Origin: Aporrectodea caliginosa
Taxonomy: Eukaryota > Annelida > Clitellata > Crassiclitellata > Lumbricidae
NCBI GenBank assembly: GCA_020284085.1
Contig: JACEVL010000772.1
Location: 40,001-104,000 of the forward strand
Direction: 5' to 3'
DNA: 64,000 nucleotides
Positions 1 to 11,376 of this stretch are shown piece after piece. Numbering within the stretch: the stretch's first letter is position 1; every line of letters begins with the position of its first letter. The notes beneath the pieces are model-generated. The model did no database searches, had not been told where the DNA came from, and was given only the letters and a program-made list of their open reading frames with translations. Position numbers and translations under genes: made by a program.

Positions 1-24
1 ATGCACGCCGGCATACCAGAAGGG

Positions 25-150
25 ACGGACGGCAGGGACGGACGGGGAACAGAGGAACGGTCGTGGAAGAGAGGGAAGGACGGACGGACGGCAGGGACGG
101 ACGGACGGCAGGGAAGTACAGGGGAGGGACGGAGGGACAGAGAGGCAGAG
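25..150. repeat. degenerate GGACGG/GGGAC-rich minisatellite
   Basis: Purine-rich stretch of overlapping GACGG and GGGA units with strong G bias on the plus strand. The long open frames across it come from the repeat and are not believed to be genes. Confidence 0.7.
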
Positions 151-252
151 GGAGGGAGAGGACTTATGTCAATCAAATATCACGCGACGACGACGCATCT
201 CTTGACATTTTTAAATTGTTTTTAATCGTCTTAGGACGGGCAAACATTTAGT
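147..252 (+). repeat. dispersed repeat, copy 1 of 2
   Basis: About 100 bp are repeated at 2262-2360 with the same order of landmarks: GAGAGGACTTA, GTCAATCA, ACGCATCTCTTGACA, then TTAGGACGGGCAAACAT. The copies differ by small gaps and point changes. No coding sense is seen. Confidence 0.7.
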
Positions 253-1070
253 ACGGTCCGGTAGCCTACACGTGAAAGCATACTGAATCTGAACCGTGGT
301 ATGGTAGCTATAAGATCTCCATAGGCCGATGGACGTAGAGTTTGTCGATCCGGCTGACTCGAGACAGGAAAAAGAATGTTCTCTGAGGCAGAGCTCATTA
401 TCGAGACCCGCCTATATGAAAAGAACCTTGAATTCAATTCGCTACTCAACCGGGATCAATTGCAATGTATTCTGTTTGTGCATGTAGATTCTTTTCAAAA
501 TTAGCCTACATTATGACTCCGACACAGACTACCTCAGGTGGTCTGAGCCTTTTCTAGGCCAGGACAATCTGCACCCAATAGGGGTTTAAGAAACATCAAG
601 TAACTGAAACCTCGCATTAATCTCATTCGTCAAATTGTAATTTAGAGGATGTGCCGTAGGACGAGGCCAGAGCTGGCGATGGACAGAGACGCCGACTATG
701 CATCACCCGATGTGCAGACCTGGACGGGAAAGACGCGGGATTAAGTAAGTGAGCTGCCTTTGACATCATAGCTCACAAAATCATTATCAAACGCCTATCC
801 TCAATATTCCAAAGCTCTTGTACATGTAGTCAGTTGCTCCGACAGACGCAAAGAAAGTGGACGCAAAGTCGCAAACATATTTAAGACGTAAAACATTGCC
901 AGTCAGTTTTGGTCAATCAGTGGTCATCATCAATCGTGTGATAATGAAGCATGGATGAACATTACATACAATAGGCCTAACGCTACATAGACGAAAACTC
1001 TTAAGTCTTAGACATTTACACTCAGTGTCAACGCTGACAACGCAGTATCATGCAGTTATATCGCATATCT
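253..1070. other. gene-free stretch
   Basis: No recognisable gene, RNA or repeat family. The short open frames here have no family resemblance that I can see. Confidence 0.5.
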
Positions 1071-1074
1071 CTAC

Positions 1075-1490
1075 ATATATGCTTGATGTCTTGCACTAGC
1101 TTCCTATCACTGCGTGCATCCATTATAAGATCCTCTGTCTAGTCTCAAAGGCGCAGCTGAGCAATACCTCAAAGTATCTTTCTGACTATATGCGAAAGCC
1201 GTTATCTGCGACCTCATCTCGTTCCTTGCGCTCTGCTGATTGGCTAGATCCTTTTGTTCCTAGGACTAGGACTGCCTTGGCTTAACGCTGGGCATTAGCT
1301 GTGGTTGGTCCCTCAACTTGGAATGACCTTCCCCCTCATTAAGGGCTAAACGAATGACTAGGTTTTCCTCTTTGGTCTCTCGTTCTTTAAAGACGTTTCT
1401 TTTCCCCGGGGGTTTTCGTGCTGAGAGTGCTTCTGAATAGTTATTCTGAGAGAGGTGCTATATAAATCTTTAGATACAATACAATACAAT
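1075..1490 (+). mobile_element. CR1/L2-type LINE, 3' end remnant
   Basis: Translated with frame breaks, this reads like the C-terminal part of a CR1/L2-type reverse transcriptase: YKILCLVSKAQLS, YLSDYM, VPRTRTALA and GPSTWNDLP follow each other in the usual order for that region. The end reads GGTGCTATATAAATCTTTAGA followed by ATACA repeats, the LINE tail seen many times in this window. Stops and frameshifts show it is dead. Confidence 0.7.
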
Positions 1491-2090
1491 TGTCTAAGCT
1501 GATCACGAGGAAATGCTAACGCAATGCGACAATGGCCACTTCTGTCAAATTTCAGGTTCTCATTTGTGTCATTAATATTTCATTGTTTAGCCAAATATGT
1601 AGACGCTAATGTGTCTAACACGTCCGCGTGCCGGCGCCACTGCATGTCGACGTAGTTTGAATCAAGTTATAACTTTCCTCGTATTCATTCACTCTTAACG
1701 CTACTGGGTGAGCACTCGTCTTATGATTATCACACTTTCTGTTTACCTTCAGTTCCTGTTCTCGATCCAATCCTGTTCACAATTTACCCATACCCACTCA
1801 AATGTTCTATAAGTGCCTGGATACAATCTCAGACCATCCACGCGTAACAATCCCCAAGGTATCTGTCTCGATGACCACCAATCTTCTACGCCTCGGCCTT
1901 CAAAAGCGGAATTTCACTTAATTGATCTTCGTGAACAAATAAATGAGCTAATACATTTATAATATGCTGGCCCAGTTAGCTACATTGTACATTTATAAGA
2001 GCGTTGGCTGCGCGTCTTATGCGCCTCTGTGAGAGACAGCATGCGGATCGCGATTTGCTTCCCGATGCTGACGTATTTCAGAGATTTAAA
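1491..2090. other. gene-free stretch
   Basis: No gene seen. At 1630-1645 the sequence GCCGGCGCCACTG resembles the end of a hAT element, but no partner end with a matching target duplication was found. Confidence 0.4.
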
Positions 2091-2094
2091 TCTC

Positions 2095-2260
2095 GGGCTA
2101 GCACGGTCCTTGCACGGGGACCCTAAATGGCGTGGCACATTCAAACGGGCAAGCGGTGATGAAGGGTTGGGACTCATCCGATCAATTCATTGAAAAATGA
2201 GCAGGGTCGAGGCCATATACGATCGCTATAGAAAAACGCACATTTACAGTTTACATCAGG
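2095..2260 (+). mobile_element. SINE-like repeat family B, copy 1
   Basis: Landmarks in order are CATTCAAACGG, GGGACTCATCCGA, AATTCATTGAAAA, GGTCGAGGCCATATAC, then GATCGCTATAGAAAAA and an ACATTT-rich tail. The same order recurs at 40640-40790 (plus) and at 13035-13190 (minus). The family behaves as a dispersed non-coding retroposon. Confidence 0.65.
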
Positions 2261-2261
2261 G

Positions 2262-2360
2262 GAGAGAGAGGACTTACGTCAATCACATATGATGTGACGA
2301 CGCATCTCTTGACAGTTTCAAAATGTTTTTTTAGCTATCTTAGGACGGGCAAACATCTAA
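2262..2360 (+). repeat. dispersed repeat, copy 2 of 2
   Basis: Second copy of the roughly 100-bp repeat at 147-252. It follows directly after a family-B SINE-like copy. Confidence 0.7.
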
Positions 2361-2414
2361 TGAAAATATAATAGGCTAGATAAAATTTAAAAACCTACTT
2401 CTGTTCTCGTTTTC

Positions 2415-2712
2415 TTACAAAGCATCTAGTGAACGGAATGTGGACGTGTCCAGGCACTTATATAGCGCATTTATTAATCGCCGATTACTACGCCCTGTTG
2501 CCCGCAGATATTCACAGCTTCCTCGCTTCTTCAGATCGGCGCAAGATCTTCTGACTTCCTCTTGGAAAACTCTTCCTTTAAACATTATGTAGAATTTCAA
2601 TTGATTGAGCCCCAACCCACATTTTCTAATAGCCCAATGCTAAGATCAGTTTAGTTGCCCCTTTTTAAAAAGCCAAACTGGCGCTATATAAGTGTTTTTT
2701 ACATTACATTAC
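2415..2712 (+). mobile_element. CR1/L2-type LINE, 3' end remnant
   Basis: Decayed reverse-transcriptase C-terminus (FLLENSSFKHYVEFQL and similar pieces), then the LINE tail TGGCGCTATATAAGTG followed by ACATT repeats. It has many stops and is not functional. Confidence 0.55.
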
Positions 2713-2744
2713 GAGCAGCAAGTGGTCGCACTGTAATGAAGTAG

Positions 2745-2865
2745 TTTCAGTTTAACGACGCCGTGTGATGACAAAGATCATTAGCGTCGCCCTCCTCCTT
2801 AATCCGGGCTTGGAACTGGCGCTTCCTAGCACCAGGGCACAGTGACGTGCAGTGGCAGTCATATT
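2745..2865 (+). repeat. dispersed repeat family C, copy 1
   Basis: About 115 bp with landmarks GTTTAACGACG, AACAAAGA or ACAAAGATCATTAGCGTCG, CCTCCTCCTTAATCC, GGCTTGGAACTGGC and a final AGTGGC. Related copies are at 4735-4850 and 5999-6105 (plus) and 49278-49385 (minus). Confidence 0.65.
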
Positions 2866-3409
2866 CCAGATTCAGCGCTTTAACTTATTTACTTACTTGC
2901 CTACTCCTTCCTTTGCAATTCGTCAAAATGGTGCAAATTGACAGGTGGTCGTCTGTTCAACCTTACCTTCCCCAGCGACGACAGCAATCTGATCCGAAGA
3001 CTCCAACAGAACCGCAATCACGCTAAACAATGCAGGAATAGGTAGCCATCACCGCTGCCATTGTTCCTACATTCGCATCCGTCTCGCGTGTCTCTTTCCT
3101 TTTTCGTCAGGTGGCGCTAATTCATCGACAGTTTTTTCACGGTAAAGTTATTCGATAAAATGGCGCGCTAGAGGACGATTCCGTTCTTGAGTCGCCGCCG
3201 CCGCCGCCGCCGCGTAAATTGTGGACGACAGAGGGCGCTTGGAAGATGGTCTGTCAGTCTCCTGTCGCTGCAGCTTTATCCTTATGCGTTTATGGCATCG
3301 GTTTATGCAGCCAGATGGAGTTGTGTGTCGCTTATTGGCCGCCGCTTCCACGATGAATGAATGAATGCACCACGCCATCGCTGCTGGTGATCTTGCTGGG
3401 GTGATGGTG

Positions 3410-3621
3410 ATAGTCGTACTACTGATGGTGCAGTGGTGGTGCATGGTGGTGGTGATGATGTTGGTGATGCTGATGCTGATGATGTTGATGATTTACTATA
3501 GGTGCTGATGATGATGCTGAAGGTCATGCTTATGGCAGTGGTTATGCATGATGGCGGTTATGCTGATGTTCATGCTGCGACTGATGCTGCTTATGCTGAA
3601 GGTCATGCTTATGGTGAGGAC

Positions 3622-3670
<49 letters not shown>

Positions 3671-3700
3671 CTGTTGATGATAATACATATTGATCGTCAT
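3410..3700. repeat. (GAT)n / GATGCT-type trinucleotide satellite
   Basis: The pure GAT run is at about 3619-3670, with degenerate GATGGT/GATGCT units from about 3410. The Asp/Met-rich open frames here are translation of the satellite. Confidence 0.9.
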
Positions 3701-4037
3701 GCTGATGGTGATGCGGATGATGATACTGATGGTGATGTCGATGGCTTTGGTGTTCGTAGTTTTTGGGTGTTAAGTTGGTGAAGCCGTTGTCTAGGATATT
3801 CCGTTTGGATGTTGAGAGACTGCGGTTAAAAGATTTTTCAGATGTATCAGTCCTCTAATATTCAGGGTTATATGCCCCGCTTTTCTGGCTATGACCGCCA
3901 TCTGGTTGTAATCTCACAGTCATCTCGTCATTTAGTTTTTATCTCACCATCATCTAGTCATTTGCGTTTAAGTTGCCTAAAATTAGTGACTAAATTGGCT
4001 TTTCACTGGCAATCTATACAACTAAACCTCATGCAGG

Positions 4038-4220
4038 CAGCCAGACATTTTTTGTAACCAGGGCATAGCCAGGGCAGCCATACAAGTTATCAGTGCAAGG
4101 GCTATTTACATTCTCGGCAAGGCTAAACTTCTGGCAGTCTTGTGGCATGGCAACGACCAAGGCAAAGGTTTTTTTACCAGGGCATTTGCCCTGGCTTGCC
4201 CCGGTGTAGTACCGCCACTG
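4038..4220. mobile_element. short hAT-type non-autonomous element (183 bp)
   Basis: The element is flanked by a perfect 8-bp direct repeat CATGCAGG (4030-4037 and 4221-4228). Its right end read inward is CAGTGGCGGTACTACACC, a hAT-like terminus; the left end begins CAGCCAGACA. Both ends carry a subterminal GGGCA(T)AGCCAGGGCA motif in inverted orientation. It has no coding capacity. The outer left terminus has diverged, so the superfamily call rests on the 8-bp duplication and the right end. Confidence 0.6.
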
Positions 4221-4734
4221 CATGCAGGTGGATTGCTTCGAAGTCGAAAGCCTCAAATGTGACCGCATAGAAGTGCTTGAGCAGACAAGCAACTTTCTTA
4301 AATCGACCAAAGAGTGAGCGGCCAAACGAAAAAAAGGGAATGAATTAATGGGTCGATGTTAAACATAGACCACCGACTGAATATCAATATAATATCATAC
4401 GCGGATTAAATCGCGAATCGAAGAGCCTTTGCAGACGCTGCTGACAGAAATGTCTGCATGTTGCGTGCCTTGTACCCAGTCAATATTTGCCTGCATTCGT
4501 TGCATCAAAATTATGTTTCTGGTGCACAATACGATAACAATTTGAAACTGGACGCATTGAAGCATACAGGCAAAAATATGTTCAGACGAGAAATGAAAAA
4601 CATCGAGAATGGGATAAATTATCATTTTAAAAAACGTTAAAAACGTGATAAAAAGAAGCATCGGTAGCCGACAGAGTATAGCATAAGGAACCGAATCAGT
4701 CTACGTTGATGGACTCTTATATTCTGTGTGTGTA

Positions 4735-4850
4735 GTTCCTTTTTAACGACTAGCTGTGTGGTAACAAAGACCATTAGCGTCGCCCTCATCCTATACCCAG
4801 GCTTGTGACTGGCACTGTCAGAAAGCGAACAGTGGCGGAGTTAAACTTGT
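4735..4850 (+). repeat. dispersed repeat family C, copy 2
   Basis: Same landmarks as 2745-2865: TTTTTAACGAC, AACAAAGACCATTAGCGTCG, CAGGCTTGTGACTGGCA and AGTGGCGGAGT. Confidence 0.6.
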
Positions 4851-5684
4851 ATTCTCATAACCACGGTCACTTTATAAAAGGAGGAACAACACGATATGAA
4901 TGCATGATATAGTCTACGTGAACAGCTTCGCAGTACATATTCACTGTAACGAAAATAATTTTATCACAAACAAATCTAAACAGTAATTCGACACAAAATC
5001 CCAGGAACCGATTAATGAAGAAGACGTTTCCAAACTAATGAAAAACGTTGAAAAACTGAGTTTCAAGATCAAAATGTCAGAATAAGGGACTGTTTTTCGC
5101 ATAATTATGCTTTAAAATGAAAGGCCAGCAGACCTTATCATTCGACTATCAGGCAGAGATCACTCCGACCGTTGATGCACTGCCTGGCCGACTCCTCCTA
5201 TAATTCCGCCAATGTATACAAACATGACACGAAGGCATTTCGCCGGATAGTCATCTAATTGATGGATGGCTCTACTAAATGTATATAATTTAGCCACAGC
5301 TTCCAGGGTATGCAGACACGTCGTGTGCCAACTCTCCCTCAAGCGACGAAGATGTCACCCTCTGTCGAGGTATGATGAACTATATGTTACAGAGGAAATG
5401 TTGAAGCTTTTAGCATGGGTTTTCAAATAGTTTAGGCCCCTCCCCTACTAAATATAAAAAAATCACAAAATCAGAAGAAAAAAACATCGGCACAGTATTT
5501 ATATACATGCCATAGATTTATATAACAATCGATTGACGATGATTCGTGTATTTATATAGCGACATAACAGAAGTCCTTAGATTTAATTTATTTACTGTTG
5601 TAAGATTTAAGACAAAGAACATGCTTTGCATCTACTTTGGGGTTCATTTCTGGCGTGCCCACTCTCTCTGGAGAGTTGCCGTTA
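4851..5684. other. gene-free stretch
   Basis: AT-rich, with no recognisable gene or repeat family. Confidence 0.5.
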
Positions 5685-5943
5685 ATAATAATCTTTTCTT
5701 TATTGAAGCGCCTGACAAACGCACTGCGCTGTACATTTACATGTTATGCAATTTAAACAATTTACAAGATCACAAGAACACAAATGACAGAAGACATAAA
5801 TCTTAACTACTAACAGAACAGACAGCCTGCAATACACTGCGCTAATAGCAGCCTACAAAGCATGTCCGCCCTACGGGACTCGAACTCGGTACCTCTCGCT
5901 CTCTGTGCCAGTGTGTTATCCAATGCGCTATCGGGCCCCCATA
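5685..5943 (-). mobile_element. tRNA-derived SINE (family A), empty-site copy
   Basis: On the minus strand it starts with a tRNA-like head: box A-like TAGCGCATTGGATAA, then box B-like GAGTTCGAGTCCC. It continues through GGGCGGACATGCTTTGTAGG and ends with TTCAATAAAGAAAAGATTATT. A second copy at 45565-47371 is split by a hAT-type element exactly at the GGCGGACA sequence that is unbroken here, so this copy shows the pre-insertion state. Confidence 0.8.
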
Positions 5944-5998
5944 GCACAGGATACTGCCACGCATCCGTCTCTATCCTGGGCTTGTTTCCATGCGTGTT

Positions 5999-6105
5999 TG
6001 TAGTTTCTGTTTAGCAACGCTGCCTAATAACGAAGATGATCAGCGTCCCCCTCCTTCTTTACCGAGGCTTGGGACTGGCACCACTCGAATACGCAATGGC
6101 GGAGA
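5999..6105 (+). repeat. dispersed repeat family C, copy 3
   Basis: Landmarks GTTTAGCAACGC, AACGAAGATGATCAGCGTC, CGAGGCTTGGGACTGGCA and ATGGCGGAG match the other copies. Confidence 0.6.
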
Positions 6106-6710
6106 TGCGTCTTCATCTTGTTCATATTGTCGGAAATTTTGTGAGAGCTATCAGACTATGTAGCATTATATGGACAATGAGCAAAGATTGCAATCCAATC
6201 TTCGCAAATAACGCACTGCAGTCTCTAATATCCTCTCTTATCCTCTGGAAACAGGACTCGGACCTCCATCGGACTACTCTTTTGGACAACCCCTCTGACT
6301 AGACGCAGCGCTCGTGAATAAGCTGGTGCCCTGCGCTTGGCGTTCGAGTGGCGCTTTAGAGGTGTGGAGATTTAGATTAATAGGTTCACATTTCGTAAAG
6401 GCAGATTTCCCATAATATTAATAAATGCCATAAAAAAACCAACTCATATAGTAACTCGTATAGGCAGAATAGTGTTCAGCAGTGCAAAGAAGTTTCCAAG
6501 CACGTGCCTCTGTTTAGTAGTGCTAATAGGACAACGTATCAGCAGGTGTCAAGTTATAGCAGCAGCACGACGAGTAACATTCCATGGATCTACTGCACAA
6601 CCGTGTGGTATGATTTTATTGACATATTCCGTAACGAGGTCTCTCCTCAGTCTCCTGCCTCCGAGGTCCACCACTGCATCGAGTCCGCACTTATGCACGC
6701 GTGGTCTGTG

Positions 6711-6768
6711 TGTATGTGTGTGTGTGTGTGTGTTGTGTGTGTGTGTGTGTGTGCGTGTGTGTGCATGT
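6711..6768. repeat. (GT)n microsatellite
   Basis: Nearly pure GT run with a few interruptions. Confidence 0.95.
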
Positions 6769-6934
6769 TTTTGTGTATAAGCCAGCGGCATTTTAGATGA
6801 TGATCGTGCATCGGAGGATGTAGTAGTAGTAGTCTGACGATCGATGCTGGCGATACACGGATTAATGCGCCTAGGATTCTTGTCTGTGCGTTCAACTAAA
6901 TCGCCTCTCAGCCGTCCATTAATAAGGCCACAGC

Positions 6935-7400
6935 ATGTGTAGACACTGAGCATTGACTGCGTGATGTAATGTGATGTTATATTTAGACACTGAGCAATGT
7001 GAGCATTAGAGCTGTGATGCAATGTGATGGTATGTGTAGATACTGAGCATTAGCTATGTGATGCAATGTGATGCTATGTGTAGACACTGAGAATTTACTA
7101 TGTGATGTACTGTGATGTTATATGAATATACTGAGTATTAGCTAATAGCTATGTGATGTAATGTGATGTTATATGAAGATACTGAGTATTAGCTAATAGC
7201 TATGTGATGTTATGTGTAGATACTGAGCATTAGCTATGTGATGCAATGTGATGCTATGTGTAGACACTGAGAATTTACTATGTGATGTACTGTGATGTAA
7301 TATGAATATACTGAGTATTAGCTAATAGCTATGTGATGTTATGTGTAGACACTGAGTATTAGCTATACATTCCTGTGATGTTATGTAATGATATGTTATG
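6935..7400. repeat. minisatellite with GACACTGAGCATTAG / ATGTGATG units
   Basis: Repeated units of about 50-60 bp made of TGTAGA(C/T)ACTGAG, ATTAGCTATGTGATG and CAATGTGATG(C/T)TATG blocks in varying order. Higher-order copies are visible, e.g. 7030-7145 against 7215-7325. No coding. Confidence 0.85.
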
Positions 7401-7569
7401 TGATGTCTGCAGGTACCTGGACTGGCACTACACTCTATGAATCTACAAACAAGCGACTTAATTATGAGCTTTTATTTAACTGCAAACGTTGCAAATATTG
7501 ATTAAATAATGGTGATAATGACGATAGCGACTATGCTTGATACTGATTGTGGTGATGATGGTGATGATC

Positions 7570-7593
7570 GTGATGATGATGATGATGATGATG

Positions 7594-7673
<80 letters not shown>

Positions 7674-7716
7674 AATAATAGTAGTAGTAATAATAATAAT
7701 AATAATAATAACAACA
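7570..7716. repeat. (GAT)n then (AAT)n microsatellite
   Basis: GAT run followed by a long AAT run with single interruptions. It abuts the reverse-transcriptase remnant downstream. Confidence 0.95.
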
Positions 7717-7717
7717 A

Positions 7718-8528
7718 CACTGCGTATTGGATACTTGGATAACCTCACATTGGGTGATATCAAGAAGACAGCGGCCGCCGATGTTCATCTGATTGCGCAG
7801 GAATCAATGAATCTGGGTTTACTATTAAACCACAGGGAATGTGACATCACCTGCCACCGCCACCATGTGCGAAATCGTCATCCAGATGCCGATCGATGAC
7901 CCAGCATTTCAAGAGTTCATGAACATGGTCTTAGGGTTCGCCCATTAATTATGTCAACAAAATAGGGGGGGAGAGGTTTGGAAAAGTTTGACAGTTGTTG
8001 ACAAGGTGGGGGTGGGGGGTTCGGTACAATTTGACGTCAACAAATTTTTACAATGAATCAACACAGATCCTTCAAACTGGTAGCGAAAACATTAAGTAAA
8101 TGCTAAATATGTATAAAGTGCTTAATGTTTAATACTACTAAAAAGATGGTAATAAACTAAACTCGTATATTTTGAAATTCGAGATTGCATTTTTAGTGTA
8201 ATTTAAAAAAAAATGATTCTACATGTATTGAGCCATTGTGTTTCTTTTTTGTAAGGGGGGGTTCTAGGATTGTTGACATAATTTTTAGGGGTCCGTCAAT
8301 GTTTGACAGTTGTTGACAAGGGGAGGGGGTCAAAAACTGCCTAAATTTGTTGACATAATTAATGGACCTTAGAGGAGATGACCTTGTTGGGTGCACCTCT
8401 GATACCAGTTCCAGCGGTGGATAAGGGCATAGAAACGAAAGCTAACGATCTTGATAGATTAATCAAAGATTATCCTTACTTTACACACATGACTCCTGGT
8501 TCTGCTGAAAAAACAGTTCAAGTGTTCT
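7718..8528 (+). pseudogene. reverse-transcriptase-like retroelement remnant, split by an insertion
   Basis: The left part reads GYLDNLTLGDIKKTAAADVH then LGLLLNHRECDI, which resembles the YLDD-type core and following helix of a retroelement polymerase with a changed aspartate. Frames then shift to PIDDPAFQEFMNMV. The right part (8372-8528) reads LLGAPLIPVPAVDKG then NDLDRLIKDYPYF. A 435-bp terminal-inverted-repeat element interrupts it at 7934-8368; removing it and one TTA rejoins the reading frame at the insertion point. It is a decayed fragment, not an active gene. Confidence 0.55.
7934..8368. mobile_element. PIF/Harbinger-like non-autonomous element (435 bp)
   Basis: Terminal inverted repeats: left GGGTTCGCCCATTAATTATG continuing TCAACAAA; right, read inward, GGTCCATTAATTATGTCAAC continuing AAA. 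It is flanked by TTA on both sides (7931-7933, 8369-8371). A 3-bp TTA duplication and GGG-starting termini are typical of PIF/Harbinger. Internal direct copies of TTTGACAGTTGTTGACAAGG occur near each end (about 7986 and 8303). No transposase is present. Confidence 0.7.
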
Positions 8529-9725
8529 GAAGCAGCTGCTGTTATAGCCTACACTACAGTATGCGCACACAGAGCTTCTTCTCATTTGAAAATAAAAGGC
8601 GATTTGAAAATCGATCGCGCTGGATTGTCAGGATTGAGCAGGCGATCGATGCGCAGTCGACATCGGGAGCCTTTGTGCACAGCTCATTTTGTGTATCTTA
8701 TTCGTATAGCTGCATATTATTATGGTTGTCCATTAACTGCTAGAGTATTGGGCCTAGGCCCTACGCAGAACTTATTAACCGTCGACAAGCCTCCTCTGCT
8801 TGTCGATGCAAAGTTGTAACGATCCTAGCCTGAACTTTCACAAAAACCACGTGTGATAACAGCGCCTGGATTTCAATATAGTCGCTATAATAAGTAATGT
8901 TTCCTCACAACGTAAAATGCAAATCCATGACGCTTAATCAAATGACGTCATAACCACAGTTCTCTAAAATTTGATCATCTTATTTTTCCATGTTACGGGC
9001 CTCGTTATCCACATATTTGAATTTGAACGTTGAGTTCAATCGAAAGTGAACAGCAGTATTAATTATCCTTTATATTCCTGGTATAGTATGCCAAATTGAC
9101 AAATATTTCTCTTATCTTTGCATTATTAAACCATTTAAAACTATTTTAGGTGACTTATATTCGCTTCTATCATTAAAAACGATGTTTTGCTTCGATTGCT
9201 TATAACCCTCGATTAGTTAGTCCAACTTATCTCCTTATACGAATGGATGATGGAACGCTTCTGACTTTTTAGAAGTCACCCGTTAGGCCTATATTCCCGG
9301 ATGATGAAAGAAAATGAGGCGATGGGGCATGGGGAGCACGCGAAGAAGGAGGTGGGGATGAGTAAGCAGATGATGAGGAAGAAAACAGGAAGGCTTGGTT
9401 TCACAAACAGCAAAGGATCTATTTTTAAATGCGGCTAATATAAAATATTGAAATGTGACCAACCACAGCAATTTAAAATTAATTCGTATTTTCCACACCT
9501 ATCTTTTATTGTGTCCATTTCCATCTGTATCTCATATTGCAATTTATAATGTGCACGATAAAGTCTTCCATTAGCATGACCAATTCTTTTCTTAGCCTTC
9601 TCAATTAGTTTTCAAATCAATATGTGGAGCTTTGTGCATGCATTGATCGGCATTGTGATTCTATTTGTTTGAAATGTAAATTAATTTCACAGTAAAGTAG
9701 ATACGTTTTTTATAATGATTTCTTA
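8529..9725. other. gene-free stretch upstream of the zinc-finger exon
   Basis: AT-rich with no identified repeat. It is likely intron of the zinc-finger gene, because the finger array at 9730 starts inside a finger and needs an upstream exon. Confidence 0.4.
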
Positions 9726-9729
9726 TTAG

Positions 9730-11376
9730 ATTTTAAAATGAAAGCTAAAATCCACAACAAAGAAAAGGGATTCAAATGTGATCTTTGTAACAAAATATTT
9801 GGACACAAAAGAAATATGAAAGTTCATGTAAGAACACACACTGGAGAAAAGCCATACATGTGCAGTTTATGTCAGAAAGCATTTTCACTAAAGAATAATC
9901 TGGATTGTCATGCAAGAATTCACTCTGGAGAAAAACCATACATGTGCAATTTATGTCACAAAGCATTTTCACAAAAGAGCACTCTGGATTATCACACAGG
10001 AACTCACAATGAAGAAAAACCATACATGTGCAATTTATGTCACAAAGCATTTTCACAAAGGAATATTCTGGATTATCATGCAAGAACTCACAATGGAGAA
10101 AAACCATACATGTGCAGTTTATGTCACAAAGCAGAAAGAAAAACTATACATGTGCAATTTATGTCACAAAGCATTTTCACAAAAGAGCACTCTGGATTAT
10201 CATGCAAGAACTCACAATGGAGAAAAACCATACATGTGCAGTTTATGTCAGAAAGCATTTTCACAAAAGAATAATCTGGATTGTCATGCAAGAATTCACT
10301 CTGGAGAAAAACCATACAAGTGCAGTTTATGTCAGAAAGCATTTTCACTAAAGAGTAATCTGGATTGTCATGCAAGAATTCACTCTGGAGAAAAACCATA
10401 CATGTGCAATTTATGTCACAAAGCATTTACACAAAAGAGCGCTCTGGATAATCACACAAGAACTCACACTGGAGAAAAACCATACATGTGCAATTTATGT
10501 CACAAAGCATTTTCACAAAAGAATAGTCTGAATTGTCATGAAAGAACTCACACTGGAGAAAAACCATACATGTGCAATTTATGTCACAAAGTATTTTCAC
10601 GAAAGTATATACTAGACTGTCATGCAAGAACTCACCGTGGAGAAAAACCATATATGTGCGATATATGTCACAAAATATTTGAATACAGATATTGTCTGGA
10701 ATACCATAACAGAACTCACACTGGCGAAAAACCATCCAAGCGCATGTTATGCAACAAAATGTTTTTGAAACCTAATAATCTTCACATGCATTCAAAAACC
10801 CACACTGGAGGAAAGCCATACAAGTGTAAGTTATGTCAAAAAGTATTGTCACTGAAAAGTAATTTTGAAAAGCACATGAAATCTCATACTGGTGGAACGC
10901 CATACAAGTGTGAATTATGTGATAAACTATTTGATGAGATTGTTAGTCTCGAGAACCATATGAACACTCACAGTGGAGAAATATTACGCAAGAGTGAATT
11001 ATGTCATGATGTTGTGTCGAATGTGACAGAGAGATTCAATGGAAGTGGTTCAGATAAGGAATTCAGTGCATCTATGGAAGACAACAACTGTGTTGAAGGT
11101 AAAGAGTTGTCAACAACAAAATCCCTGCATAAACTTTCATCCAGGCAGATTATGAAACTAAAGCCACATGGAAAGCTACTTTCAGAAGATGATTCGACAG
11201 TTAGTTTTGACATGAATCATATTGCTATGACGCTTTATGGTTGTGGAATCTGTGACGAAATGTTTCAAATTGAAAAGGAGTTTATGGAACATTGTGAACG
11301 TCACTATTGTGAGAATCCCCAGAAAGATACATTTCTGGAAGTTTTAGAAATACAGCTTTTAAGTTACTCTATCTGA
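9730..11376 (+). CDS. C2H2 zinc-finger protein, large finger-array exon, probably frameshifted
   Basis: Tandem classical C2H2 fingers with TGEKP-type linkers; each repeat is 84 bp, with CxLC...F...L..H...H spacing. A likely splice acceptor ends at 9729 (TTATTAG) and the frame opens with FKMKAKIHNKEKG, the tail of an earlier finger, so upstream exons are missing from view. Fingers 1-4 (9765-10100) read in one frame. The fifth stops after CSLCHKA, and the rest of the array reads in the +1 frame from about 10140 to the TGA at 11374-11376. The Tyr-Met-Cys repeat distance there is 40 bp instead of 84, a 44-bp deficit. About ten more fingers follow. One near 10735-10800 has lost its first cysteine (SKRMLC), and the C-terminal tail ends in a lone finger (YGCGICDEMF, then H...H). 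The expected role is a DNA-binding nuclear regulator. It may be a pseudogene, a polymorphic allele or an assembly error. Confidence 0.8.

Noticed and set aside
1620..1650. Possible hAT right end (GCCGGCGCCACTG)
   Set aside because: No matching left end or 8-bp duplication found nearby.
3502..3781. Asp- or Met-rich open frames
   Set aside because: Translations of a GAT satellite, open in every frame for trivial reasons.
7476..7899. Ile-, Tyr- and Asn-rich open frames up to 120 codons
   Set aside because: AAT/ATT satellite; only the end (YLDNLTLGD onward) has coding meaning, reported as a retroelement remnant.
9772..10735. Minus-strand open frames of about 100 codons with repeated CDINCTCMVFLQ
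   Set aside because: Shadows of the plus-strand zinc-finger repeats.
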